Below, piece by piece: positions 46,507 through 55,820 of a DNA stretch of 64,000 nt. A model generated the notes under the pieces. That model searched no databases, was not told the DNA's origin, and saw only the letters and a list, made by a program, of their open reading frames with translations. Numbering within the stretch: the stretch's first letter is position 1; each line of letters opens with the position of its first letter. The DNA is taken from the NCBI RefSeq assembly GCF_010111755.1, contig NC_088959.1:248001-312000 (forward strand), written 5' to 3'. Origin of the DNA: Nakaseomyces glabratus (Eukaryota > Ascomycota > Saccharomycetes > Saccharomycetales > Saccharomycetaceae). The translations under genes and the position numbers were made by a program.

Positions 46507-47418
46507 ATGGTGAAGATTGAGAATGCTCACGAAGGTGTTATTCACCATGCGGCGTTGAATTACTACGGTACTAGGCTGGCTACGTGTTCTAGCGACAAGA
46601 CTGTGAAGATTTTCGAGATCAATGATGTTAATAACAGTTCCTCCTTGCTGGAGACCTTGGTTGGACACGAAGGTCCGGTGTGGTACGCGGACTGGTGCCA
46701 CCCTAGCCTCGGCGAGAACTTGCTGGCTACATGTGGCTACGATGGGAAAGTCTTGATATGGAAGGAGAGCGGCCATGGTGGGAAGATGCAGATCATTGGC
46801 AAGCATGCGGTTCACTCTGCCTCGGTAAATTGCGTCAAGTGGGCTCCACACGAGTATGGGCTGATTCTACTGTGCGGCTCCGCTGACGGTAAGATATCTG
46901 TTGTGGAATTGAAAGACGGTCAAATAGCATCTACAAAAATCCTGGATAACGCCCACAAGTTTGGTGTGAACTCTATCAGTTGGGCTCCATTAATGAAGAC
47001 AGACAGCAGCGACGATGGCGACGAGACCACAGCAGTAAAACAGTTCATAAGTGGTGGTAACGACAACTTGGTAAAGATTTGGAAATTTGATGACGACCAA
47101 GAGACTTACGTGGTGGCTGACACCTTAGAAGGCCACAAAGATGCAGTAACGGCAGTGGACTGGTCTCCTACTACATTACTTCAATCTTACGTTGCTTCTG
47201 TCTCTAACGATAAACAATGCCTGGTTTGGACTCAGGATCACTCAAGCAAGAAGAACGATTGGAAGAAAATATCCGTCAATGAGGGTAAATTTGAACAAAA
47301 ACTGGGCTCTGTATCATGGTCTCTTTCTGGTAACCTATTAGCAGTCTCTGATGATGATAAGAATGTTACGATCTGGAAGGAAAGTGGTGATGGTAAATGG
47401 GAAGAAGTTGTTAACTGA
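46507..47418 (+). CDS. SEC13: COPII coat and nuclear pore WD protein Sec13
   Basis: 303 residues, ATG at 46507 (S. cerevisiae 297). A six-bladed WD propeller open at one side, with clear repeats starting AHEGVIHHAALNYYGTRLATCSSDKTVKIFEI, GHEGPVWYADW, and later WSPTTLLQSYVASVSNDKQCLVW and SVSWSLSGNLLAVSDDDKNVTIW. Sec13 pairs with Sec31 in the COPII outer coat, with Nup145C in the nuclear pore Y-complex, and with SEACAT. In S. cerevisiae SEC13 (YLR208W) is on the sister of the YDL block, so its presence between MHF2 and DHH1 is a different post-WGD gene loss outcome. Confidence 0.97.
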   Translation: MVKIENAHEGVIHHAALNYYGTRLATCSSDKTVKIFEINDVNNSSSLLETLVGHEGPVWYADWCHPSLGENLLATCGYDGKVLIWKESGHGGKMQIIGKHAVHSASVNCVKWAPHEYGLILLCGSADGKISVVELKDGQIASTKILDNAHKFGVNSISWAPLMKTDSSDDGDETTAVKQFISGGNDNLVKIWKFDDDQETYVVADTLEGHKDAVTAVDWSPTTLLQSYVASVSNDKQCLVWTQDHSSKKNDWKKISVNEGKFEQKLGSVSWSLSGNLLAVSDDDKNVTIWKESGDGKWEEVVN

Positions 47419-48532
47419 TCACAATTGTTCAGTGCTGTATCTTTTGTTTCAATTAAATAAACCATAACTAAATGGATAATCAACTTATTTTCTATACCTA
47501 TAAACTTAAATGTATCATAATTCATAATACAATAATTCAAACCAACAAGTTCGCCATTATTATGTGGAAGCACCATAGGACAAGAGTCGACTATGATAGT
47601 GTTCCAAATGTGACATGATTGAGTCTCGGTTATCTTATCTGTGAAGATATTACCAGTTGAAAATTAAGGTTTAGCGACTATGAACCATTAAGCTACATGT
47701 ACAGATCCCTCTAAGTTCGTCGTTTAGGTGTTCTAGTTCAGCACACATTGCCAGATGAACTATTCAAAATCATCAAATATCTACAAGTTATATGATGGAA
47801 AGAGATATAATGTTATCAATTCAGTAATATATAGATATAGGAACCAAATAAATTAGTCTCGAATATTTACAATAGGCTTCAATTTCTAAGCTTTTATCAA
47901 ATTTGTAAGACTGCTTCCTAATAGTAATCTATGATGCTATGATATCGGTGTGTATGCCGAACTGATTTTCTGAGTATTTTAATGTACAAAATAATATATT
48001 TTCGGCCTCAATGTAGCAACACACTAAACTGATAGTTTATTTTCTCTCCAACAAAAAAAAAACTAAAAAAAAAAAAAAAAAAAGGATTTGTAGTACCTTC
48101 GATTCAAAAATTTTAACATCACAATCTTTCGATTCTGAAGAGAGTAACCTAGGATAACCAAGCTGGCTCTTGTGATGGATTCAACAGTATGGGGAAGGAG
48201 AAGATTAAAATTAAAAAAAAAACAAAAAAACCGCTAATTTTAATCCATAAAACCATATAGTTGGAATTGAACATGTAAAAATAAAAAAAATAGAAAATGT
48301 ACAAGTGACATTATATGCATTCAATAGTGGAAATGAACTTGCAATAAAAAAAAGGCGATAAAAAGAGTTATTAGTAACAGTAATAATTGAGGTATATTGA
48401 AGCCTCAACGGGAACTTGTAAAATAAGAAATAGGTGAAATGAAAGGGAAAACAAAAAATAAAAATAAAAATGAATCAATCATGATTTTTAGTTTAACAAA
48501 AATAATACATTGTCATCACACCCATTTTCCAG
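47419..48532. other. Long convergent intergenic region SEC13 / DHH1
   Basis: 1114 bases between two 3' ends, long for yeast. Very AT-rich with A-tracts at 48053-48062, 48065-48083 and 48209-48231. No ATG frame of note. Near 47931-47985 there is ATGATGC with later CTGA motifs, too weak to call a box C/D snoRNA. In S. cerevisiae PNP1 follows SEC13, and no remnant of it is recognisable here. Confidence 0.5.
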
Positions 48533-50056
48533 CTAATATCTTTGTTGTGCAACATAGCCAGTTGGTAATTGTTGTGGAGGATAACCCATTGCTGGTGGCT
48601 GCTGTTGGTTTGGTGGCATGCCTTGTTGCTGATTCATCTGCATGTACTGTTGAGGAACAGGCATGAATTGTGGTTGACCTTGTTGAGGAGGGATAAACGC
48701 CTGTTGGCCAGGGTAACCTTGTTGTTGTCCTTGTTGTCCTTGCTGTTGTTGTTGCTGCTGCTGTTGTTCTTGCATTCTTCTTTGATGCACAATATGTGGG
48801 TCTTCAATTGGTACAGGAACAGGGACGGCAGTATCATCTTCTGCAACATACAGGGATTTGTCAATTGTGGCTGGAATGGCAGCTATTTCAGTACCCAGTT
48901 CTTGTTCAATCTTGTACAGATTGAAACGGTCATTCCAGTTGATTAAATTAATAGCTAGACCCAAGTGACCAAATCTACCGGATCTACCGATACGATGCAA
49001 GTACGTTTCTGCAGTTTTTGGGAAATCAAAGTTAATGACAACGTTAACGGCTTGAATATCAATACCACGAGTCAACAAATCGGAACAAACAAGGGTACGA
49101 ACTTTACCTTGGCGGAAGTCGTGGAAGACTTTGTTTCTGTCTTGTTGCTTCATTCTAGCATGGGAATAGTAACAAGAGTAGCCAAGATCCGTAATCTTCT
49201 TAGCCAAAAGCTCCACACGGTTAGTTGAGTTACAGAAGATGATAGCTTGATTAATTTGAAGCTTAGAGAATAGGGTGTTCAGACAGTGAAGTTTTTGTCT
49301 TTCTTCTACAAAGGCGTAGTACTGCGTAATACCCTTTAGTGTCAATTCCTCCATCAGGTTAATTTCGTAAGGCTTGTGTAGGTGTTTCACCATGAACTCC
49401 TTGACTGTCAGAGGGAAAGTTGCACTGAATAGTAAAGATTGGTGGGCCTTTGGTAGGAATGTTAATACTTGCTCGATGATGGTCTTGAAATCGCGTGAAA
49501 GCATTTTGTCTGCTTCATCCATGACGAACAGGGAACACTCTGAAAGGTCTGCCACTTTTCTAGATGCCAGATCTAGTACTCTACCTGGTGTACCGACTAG
49601 TACGTGCACAGTTTCGTTTAATCTTAAGATGTCATCTCTCAGGTTAGTCCCACCCGTTGTGACCATACAGGAGACACCACAGTGTCTGCCCAGGGTTCTT
49701 ATAACTTGCGATGTCTGTAGTGCCAGTTCTCTAGTGGGAACCATGATCAGGGCCTGGATTTTATTCAGCTTAGGCTTGATTTTCTCTAGTGTAGGAATGA
49801 CAAATGCGGCGGTCTTACCCGTACCGTTCTTGGCTCTGGCCAAGATATCTCTACCGGTGATGGCAACCGGGATGGCCTCCTCCTGAATAGGAGATGGCTT
49901 CTCAAAACCAGCCTCAAAAATACCCATCAGAAGCTCTCTCTTCAAGTAGAAATCCTCAAAAGAATTACCCTTTGTATTAAGAACATCGTCTGTCTGAGGC
50001 CTGGTATCCTTCTTAGGAAGGTTAAGTTGCGTCTTCCAAGAATTATCTTCACTCAT
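48533..50056 (-). CDS. DHH1: DEAD-box helicase Dhh1 (DDX6 family)
   Basis: 507 residues, ATG at 50056-50054 (S. cerevisiae 506). All helicase motifs are present: Q motif [13 protein letters not shown], motif [11 protein letters not shown], Ia PTRELALQ, Ib [68 protein letters not shown]. The C-terminal ~75 residues are a Gln/Pro-rich low-complexity tail with a Gln run. It activates decapping and represses translation in P-bodies with Dcp1/2, Pat1, Lsm1-7 and CCR4-NOT. The leader carries a long purine tract on the coding strand. Confidence 0.98.
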   Translation of the reverse strand: MSEDNSWKTQLNLPKKDTRPQTDDVLNTKGNSFEDFYLKRELLMGIFEAGFEKPSPIQEEAIPVAITGRDILARAKNGTGKTAAFVIPTLEKIKPKLNKIQALIMVPTRELALQTSQVIRTLGRHCGVSCMVTTGGTNLRDDILRLNETVHVLVGTPGRVLDLASRKVADLSECSLFVMDEADKMLSRDFKTIIEQVLTFLPKAHQSLLFSATFPLTVKEFMVKHLHKPYEINLMEELTLKGITQYYAFVEERQKLHCLNTLFSKLQINQAIIFCNSTNRVELLAKKITDLGYSCYYSHARMKQQDRNKVFHDFRQGKVRTLVCSDLLTRGIDIQAVNVVINFDFPKTAETYLHRIGRSGRFGHLGLAINLINWNDRFNLYKIEQELGTEIAAIPATIDKSLYVAEDDTAVPVPVPIEDPHIVHQRRMQEQQQQQQQQQGQQGQQQGYPGQQAFIPPQQGQPQFMPVPQQYMQMNQQQGMPPNQQQPPAMGYPPQQLPTGYVAQQRY

Positions 50057-50066
50057 TTTGTCCTTC

Positions 50067-50118
50067 TTTCTCTCTCTTTCTTTCTTTGTATCTCTCTTTC
50101 TCTGTCCTTTCTCTCTGT
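50067..50118 (-). promoter_or_regulatory. Purine tract in the DHH1 leader
   Basis: About 50 nearly pure pyrimidines on the plus strand (CTTTCTCTCTC...), i.e. a GA-rich tract just 5' of the DHH1 ATG on the coding strand. Such A/G-rich leaders can bind Pab1 or tune initiation; function here is inference. Confidence 0.5.
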
Positions 50119-50563
50119 TTAGGATGTATTCAGTTTAATTCGGGAGTCTGTCTTTTTTTGAATATTCAAAGTTCTAAATCAATCTCTTCTACAAAAGGTT
50201 TCTTTCTCGTCCTTTCCCCTCTTAATCCAAAACCAGAATTGAACCAGATTATTGTTTGTTGTTCCTGGGTAGCGGCAGTTTTTTCACCCCCCCAACTTCC
50301 CGTTGCCCCTTTTATACTTCTCTCCCCCAGTAAGAAAGAAAAAATTTTCTCCCCACGCGGAGGGGGTTAGTCGGGATCTTGAAGAAGTTCCCTGGGTCCC
50401 GTATAGAAGTATATATAAGTACAGTTGTACGAGCTTTTCCCGCCTCTACCACGATTTCCGTGTTCCCCGTATTTTGAGCTAACAATGGGCCGTACGTAGC
50501 GCTGGGGGGGAGAGGATATGTGTATGGTTTCCTAATGGGGAAGTTGCAACTTGTGCGTATGAC

Positions 50564-50600
50564 TTACCCGGAGTTTGAAGTCAAATTTGGGAGTTACCCG
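50564..50600 (+). promoter_or_regulatory. Two Reb1-type sites
   Basis: TTACCCG at 50564-50570 and again at 50594-50600, both followed by G. Reb1 is a general regulatory factor that sets nucleosome-free regions; the pair marks the middle of the DHH1-STE7 divergent promoter. Confidence 0.6.
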
Positions 50601-50625
50601 GCCAATATGTGATTTCAATTCCATA

Positions 50626-50660
50626 ACTGCCAGAAACTGCCAGGACTGCCAGGACTGCCA
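50626..50660 (+). repeat. 9-base tandem repeat, STE7 promoter
   Basis: Four near-copies of ACTGCCAGG (50626-50634, 50636-50644, 50645-50653, 50654-50660). Confidence 0.75.
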
Positions 50661-50750
50661 ATATCACTGGAAATATCCTATCACAAGCTATATCATTACA
50701 TCAACTACAACCATCGGGAACCCCGTCACTGCTCTTCGGTTCCATTACTC

Positions 50751-50818
50751 AGGATCACCTGTGTTCCAAGATCACTGGTGTTACAAGATCACTTGTGTTA
50801 CAAGATCACTGGTGTTCC
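50751..50818 (+). repeat. 17-base tandem repeat, STE7 promoter
   Basis: Four contiguous 17-base units: AGGATCACCTGTGTTCC, AAGATCACTGGTGTTAC, AAGATCACTTGTGTTAC, AAGATCACTGGTGTTCC. Each contains GATCAC and TGTT. About 210-280 bases upstream of STE7. Confidence 0.9.
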
Positions 50819-50970
50819 AACTACTCGATAAACTCAGCTTGGTAAAAAGTTTTAGTCCCTATGCACTTGGCACTTGGCAATTTGGCAACTTGGCATGGCC
50901 TGAGGGGGGGATAGGGATTTACTGTGTCGGAGTATATAATTGTGTAGCTTTGTATTATTCTACAGCTGTG

Positions 50971-51000
50971 GTTGCTGTTCTTACGGTTGCTGTTCTGACG
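50971..51000 (+). repeat. 15-base direct repeat, STE7 promoter
   Basis: GTTGCTGTTCTTACG followed directly by GTTGCTGTTCTGACG, ending 27 bases before the STE7 ATG and so probably in the leader. Confidence 0.8.
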
Positions 51001-51027
51001 GTTAAGAAAACCATATGTATTTTGTAG

Positions 51028-52383
51028 ATGTTCAAAGTCAAGACTCTAGAGCGGAGAAATTTGAAACAGCTGTCGCTGGGCGGTGGCTGTTTGGGTGGGA
51101 GCGCACACGCGGGCAGCGAGGAGCTCCGACATGAGTGCAACGGCAACAAGCTGATAGTGGAGGACATGGCGCTGGCCGTGGGGTCCGACGAGCACATAGA
51201 GCCGCACAGCGGGAGCGGCAGTGCGAGCGCAAGCAGCATGTCGGGACTGTCGATACATGACCACGCGGGCGACGCGGCCAAGCCGGCGACTCTGGCGGTC
51301 GACGGCCACTCAGGTTGCAATTACGACCTGCGCGACCTGGTGCAACTCGGGAAGCTCGGGTCCGGTAACTCAGGAACAGTGATGAAGGTGCTGCACGTAC
51401 CGAGCTCGCGGGTTATCGCCAAGAAGACCATAGTTATAGAACAGAACAACGCAATTGTGAAACAGCAGATATACCGGGAACTGACGATCATGCGCAGCGT
51501 CGCCGAGCATCGGAACATCGTGGAATTCTACGGCGCTCATAACTTGAGCTCCGACAGCATCAACGGCAGCAACGACGTGGTCATCCTGATGGAATATATG
51601 AACTGCGGCTCTCTGGACACAATTACAAGGACTTATAAATCGCTGCAGAGAAGAGGCATACTTGCTGCCAATAGGAGCTACCCAGTGCAGGAATGGTTCT
51701 CCAAACCTGTCATAATCTCCAGAATAGCATACTCGGTCCTGAATGGGTTGAGCTATCTATATGAAAACTATAAAATAATCCATAGGGACATCAAACCTTC
51801 AAATGTATTGATAAACAGTAAAGGTCGGATCAAACTTTGCGACTTTGGTGTATCTCGTAAGCTGAACAACTCAATCGCCGACACTTTTGTTGGGACATCG
51901 ACTTACATGTCACCAGAACGTATCCAGGGCAATAAATACACAACCAAGGGAGATGTGTGGTCACTAGGGCTAATGCTGATTGAACTACTAACGGGAGAGT
52001 TCCCATTGGGCGGACATAACGATACTCCAGACGGTATTCTCGATCTATTACAAAGAATTGTTAACGAACCAGCTCCTAAACTACCATCTTCGGTTATCAA
52101 AGTATTACCACCAGATATGGTAAATTTTATCGATTTATGCTGTGTGAAAGTGGAAAAGGATAGAGGCTCCTTACAAGAACTACTGAAACACCCTTTTATC
52201 GTGAGGTTCCGCACTAAAGAATCGACTGATGCTTTCAAACTGTGGACCAAGGATATCAGGCGCTGGATGCAAGAAGAAAGAAACTATAAAAAGGAAACGA
52301 GTGAACATTCAATGTTGCTGAAAAAACAACATAACACTAACGATACCCGCCATTCAAGACACATGACGTCAAGTTTGAAATGA
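51028..52383 (+). CDS. STE7: MAP kinase kinase Ste7 (mating / filamentation)
   Basis: 451 residues, ATG at 51028 (S. cerevisiae about 515). The N-terminus FKVKTLERRNLKQLSL is the MAPK-docking D-motif for Fus3/Kss1 (basic cluster then L-x-L). The kinase domain starts near 107 (LGKLGSGNSGTV), with the lysine in VIAKKT, HRDIKPSNV near 252, DFGVS, and the activation loop NSIADTFVGTSTYMSPE with the Ser/Thr phospho-acceptors kept. The linker between docking site and kinase is ~80 residues shorter than in S. cerevisiae and GC-rich, rich in Gly/Ser/His. It relays Ste11 signals to the mating and filamentous MAP kinases. Confidence 0.96.
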   Translation: MFKVKTLERRNLKQLSLGGGCLGGSAHAGSEELRHECNGNKLIVEDMALAVGSDEHIEPHSGSGSASASSMSGLSIHDHAGDAAKPATLAVDGHSGCNYDLRDLVQLGKLGSGNSGTVMKVLHVPSSRVIAKKTIVIEQNNAIVKQQIYRELTIMRSVAEHRNIVEFYGAHNLSSDSINGSNDVVILMEYMNCGSLDTITRTYKSLQRRGILAANRSYPVQEWFSKPVIISRIAYSVLNGLSYLYENYKIIHRDIKPSNVLINSKGRIKLCDFGVSRKLNNSIADTFVGTSTYMSPERIQGNKYTTKGDVWSLGLMLIELLTGEFPLGGHNDTPDGILDLLQRIVNEPAPKLPSSVIKVLPPDMVNFIDLCCVKVEKDRGSLQELLKHPFIVRFRTKESTDAFKLWTKDIRRWMQEERNYKKETSEHSMLLKKQHNTNDTRHSRHMTSSLK

Positions 52384-52853
52384 TTAATCTTCTTTGATCT
52401 TATTTTACAAGCAATCTAAAATCCAATCCATATTGATCTTTTGAACTATTTGCTCGACATATTATTTATTCATACTCTATTGGACAATTTAACGCAAACA
52501 AATATATAGCCTATCATCAATTTATTTAACATCATTGGTAATTATAGACAGCAATAAAATATTCTACCACTGTGATTAACAACTTTTACAATTTGCCTGA
52601 ATTCACTCAACTTCTGCTTTGTAGGATACACATGTTAGGAAAGGATATAAATAAATTTAGCGGCAACATTACCTTTACAAATGCCTAACAATCCTTCAAA
52701 TATGGATTGTCTATTACTCGACTTGGCTTATTTACAAGTACAAATTGCTCTAAATAGCATTTTAGTAATCGAATGCCCTGCATTGCCAGGAGATTTATGC
52801 CACAAAAACTGTTTACAAATATAATTGATAAGATCAAATGCAACTTCAAAAGA
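52384..52853. other. Convergent 3' region STE7 / DMO2
   Basis: 470 AT-rich bases; nothing recognised. Confidence 0.5.
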
Positions 52854-53174
52854 TTAAAATTTCTTATATTCTTTCTCTTTATTCCATAACCAACCTTCAG
52901 TACCTCTTGCTAGACCCATAATAATGAATATACTACCAAGTCCCTTCAGAGAGCGTCTCCACCACATAGGATTTCTTTTATTGAATTCTTCTAATGAAAT
53001 ACCTTTCTTCTTCTCAGCCTCACTATATTTAAATGCACGTCCTGAGACAAGATAACTACCAAACCCAATACCAAATACTGTGCTCATGACTTGACAAGGC
53101 ACACAGTCCCTGGTCTCCTCTTCGTCTAACTCCCTTGAAGGTGGCGGATTGAATACTGACAATATATTACTCAT
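52854..53174 (-). CDS. DMO2: DUF4536-type mitochondrial membrane protein (YDL157C / Dmo2-like)
   Basis: 106 residues from the ATG at 53174; the frame continues 11 codons upstream but starts with GTG, and MSNILSVFNPPPSRE fits the family start. A CxxC-like pair in DCVPCQ at ~23-28 precedes a hydrophobic glycine-rich helix (VMSTVFGIGFGSYLVSG), and a second helix lies near 80-95 (LKGLGSIFIIMGLARG). This matches the small two-helix DUF4536/DMAC1-like family. The S. cerevisiae counterpart YDL157C is mitochondrial with an imperfectly known role. Position between STE7 and CMR1 is conserved. Divergent from CMR1. Confidence 0.85.
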   Translation of the reverse strand: MSNILSVFNPPPSRELDEEETRDCVPCQVMSTVFGIGFGSYLVSGRAFKYSEAEKKKGISLEEFNKRNPMWWRRSLKGLGSIFIIMGLARGTEGWLWNKEKEYKKF

Positions 53175-53564
53175 GACTATTGCAAATTTTACAACACTGT
53201 CCACCACTTCGTATGCTAAATAACCAAATAAGCTATCTAATAGCTTCCTTTTAATGTTTACAATATCTCTTTTTATCGAGACTATTTTAGCCTGTAAATG
53301 AATTATTCTTTCAAGCTCTCGAGTTCCCCTGCTATCTCATCGCGTCGCCAAATGAAAAAGTGGAAAAAATGCTAATTTTTAATCAATTTGAATAGTATAG
53401 ATTAAATACTGTCAAATCCCTGATCGGCATTATCGTTGCTGCTACATTAATAAAAGCTCTTTAAAACCAATACATACCTGGACTACTGAGGTTGGGGAAA
53501 GCCATTGACTCGTGTATTGTAATTCACAAAATAGGATCATTGCTTATCGCGCTTTACATACAAC
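53175..53564. other. Divergent promoter DMO2 / CMR1
   Basis: 390 bases. Contains ATCTCATCGCG at 53335-53344 (PAC-like, one base off), then an A-rich segment. Confidence 0.45.
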
Positions 53565-55169
53565 ATGGTAGCTGAATTGACTGAGTTTCAAAAGAAAAGG
53601 CTTGAGAATATCAAAAGAAACAATGATTTGCTTAAGAAGCTACAATTACAAGGTACTGCAAATAAAATCAAAAGGGAAGCAGGAGTAGACACCGTTAGCA
53701 GGCACGAAGAGCGGTTAAAGAAGAAGAAGAAAATAGTTAATGCAAAAAAGCAGTCTGAAAAAGAAGCCTCCCCCAAGACAGCTATGCCCACTAGGCGATC
53801 TAGAAGGTTAATGGGCCAGCAAGTGAAAAACGAAGAAGGTATACCAAATGTTAGTGATACACAATTACTGAAGATGAATCGCAACAAAGAACTTGAGGAT
53901 TTGAAGGACATCAAGGAGACTGCAGTGATTGGAGATGTGAAACTGAGTGATCTAATAAAGACTGAGGAAGGTTCCAATGAGGATGAACTGCTGGCAAAGT
54001 TTAAGCAATTTGCTAACAAGAATTTCTCTTCTGGTGACTTCTTTGATATAATAAAAAAACGTCAAAAGGAAACCGAGAATGACTCAGATTTGACTAAAAT
54101 GCAGGAAGATTTTGATTTACATATGTATGACGTGTTCCAACCCAATGAGATTAAGATAACAAATGAAAGGATAACATCGATGTTCTTTCATCCATCGACA
54201 GATAAAAAATTGATTGTGGGTGGGGATACTTCAGGTACAGTTGGTCTTTGGAATGTTCGAGACGAACCCTTAGCTGAGAATGGTGAGGATGATCTTGTAG
54301 AACCAGATATCACAAAGGTGAAGTTTTTCACCAAAAATGTTGGCAAGATCGAATGCTTTCCCACAGATACGTCGACTTTGCTAATAACGTCTTATGACGG
54401 TTCTATTCGTACTCTTGGCCTGAAAGATCTAAAGAGTGCCGATATAATGACCTTAAGAAATAGTTATGAAGAACCACTTGGGATTAGTGACTGTCAATTT
54501 AGTTATGACAACTCTCAGGTTCTCTTTCTAACTACATTGGGCGGTGAATTTACTCAATTAGACCTGAGAGCCAAGCCTACGGAGACCAAATTTTGGAGAC
54601 TCAGCGATAAGAAGATTGGCTCAATGGCGATAAATCCCCAGCGACCATATGAGATTGCCACTGGATCTCTGGACCGTACACTACGTATATGGGATGTTAG
54701 GAAAACTGTAGAGACACCAGAGTGGTCACAATACGAGGATTACCACAGCCATGAGATTGTATCCACGTTCGACTCTCGGCTGAGTGTATCTGCCGTCTCG
54801 TACTCTCCAACAGACGGGACACTTGTCTGCAATGGTTACGATGATACTATAAGACTCTTTGATGTCAATGGCGAGCTGCCGGAAGACCTCGACGAGAAGA
54901 ACAAGACAGTGCTTAAGCACAACTGCCAGAGTGGCCGCTGGACGAGTATCTTGAAAGCAAGGTTTAAACCCGACCAGAACGTATTTGCCATTGCCAACAT
55001 GGGCAGGGCCATCGACATATATAACAGTAGCGGCCAACAACTAGCACACTTGACCACAGCTACAGTACCAGCGGTGCTCGGCTGGCATCCGTTGAAGAAC
55101 TGGATTGCCGGTGGTAACTCCAGTGGTAAAGTATTCTTATTCACAGACGAACTAAATACAAGTAAATAA
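53565..55169 (+). CDS. CMR1: WD-repeat DNA-damage protein Cmr1 (WDR76 family)
   Basis: 534 residues, ATG at 53565 (S. cerevisiae about 522). The N-terminal ~190 residues are charged and coiled, with a TRRSRRLMG basic motif near 77-85 typical of Cmr1/WDR76. The C-terminal ~340 residues form a WD propeller ([75 protein letters not shown]). Cmr1 sits in intranuclear quality-control foci after replication stress and binds UV-damaged DNA. Two tandem stop codons (TAATAA) end the gene, followed at once by a minisatellite. Confidence 0.96.
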
Positions 55170-55820
55170 TAACAACAACAGATACAATTACAACCACAAC
55201 TACAGGTACAACTCCAGGTACAACTCCAAGTACAACTCCAGGTACGAGTAACCTAATTGACAAATTCAAGAAAGCACCTATACGTCAGTAAACAAAACCA
55301 TCTATATTCCCAGTTCCGGAGATTCTGTCAAAATTCACAAAATCGAAGTCGAATTGTGAGGATTCTACTCAGAAAATCCCGCACCGAAGCGAGAAGACCC
55401 TTCTTTCGAAGCTTCGAAAAAAAGAAAAAAATCGAAGTGAAAAAAAACAAAAACATCGGTGGGGGGGAGAGTTGAATCAAGGATACGGTGCTACGATAGT
55501 TTCTGTGCTAAATGGCATTGGCAATGCTAAACAACAAAAACAACAAAACCTAGCAATTGTTGGAAGTAAAGATTTTTTTTGATTTGATTGTAAACAATGG
55601 GTTATTGGATCACATATATACCCATCATTAGTAATTTTAGAGATTGGTCCTTATTAACTTATTACAGTTGAAAATAGGGAACGCTCATTTTTATTGGCTG
55701 TATTCCGAGAGTGCTACAAAGTAGGTTCGGGAAAACAATCACCACGGTATTGATACTTGATCAGCCCAAAAAAGTTTTTTGAAGATAATTTGAGAGAGGA
55801 CACTAACTTTGAACTGGACA
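55170..55820. other. CMR1 3' flank and CLB3 promoter
   Basis: 651 bases. Holds the 12-base repeat at 55202-55249, a G7 run (55461-55467) and A/T-rich sequence before CLB3. Open frames here lack an ATG. Confidence 0.5.
55202..55249 (+). repeat. 12-base minisatellite after CMR1
   Basis: Four tandem units: ACAGGTACAACT, CCAGGTACAACT, CCAAGTACAACT, CCAGGTACGAGT, preceded by degenerate CAACTACA copies back to the CMR1 stop. Lies in the 3' flank. Confidence 0.85.

Larger units (their letters stand above)
50057..51027. other. Divergent promoter DHH1 / STE7, repeat-rich
   Basis: 971 bases. Contains a DHH1 leader purine tract, three G/C runs of 7 (50287-50293, 50504-50510, 50904-50910), two Reb1-type sites, and four families of short tandem repeats listed separately. 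Confidence 0.7.

Noticed and set aside
47931..47985. Possible box C/D snoRNA (ATGATGC ... CTGA) in the SEC13-DHH1 gap
   Set aside because: Box C is imperfect, no terminal stem pairs, and no guide match could be checked.
55257..55475. 72-codon arginine/lysine-rich plus-strand frame after CMR1
   Set aside because: Starts with TTG, ends in a poly-A/poly-G stretch, and lacks any recognisable motif.
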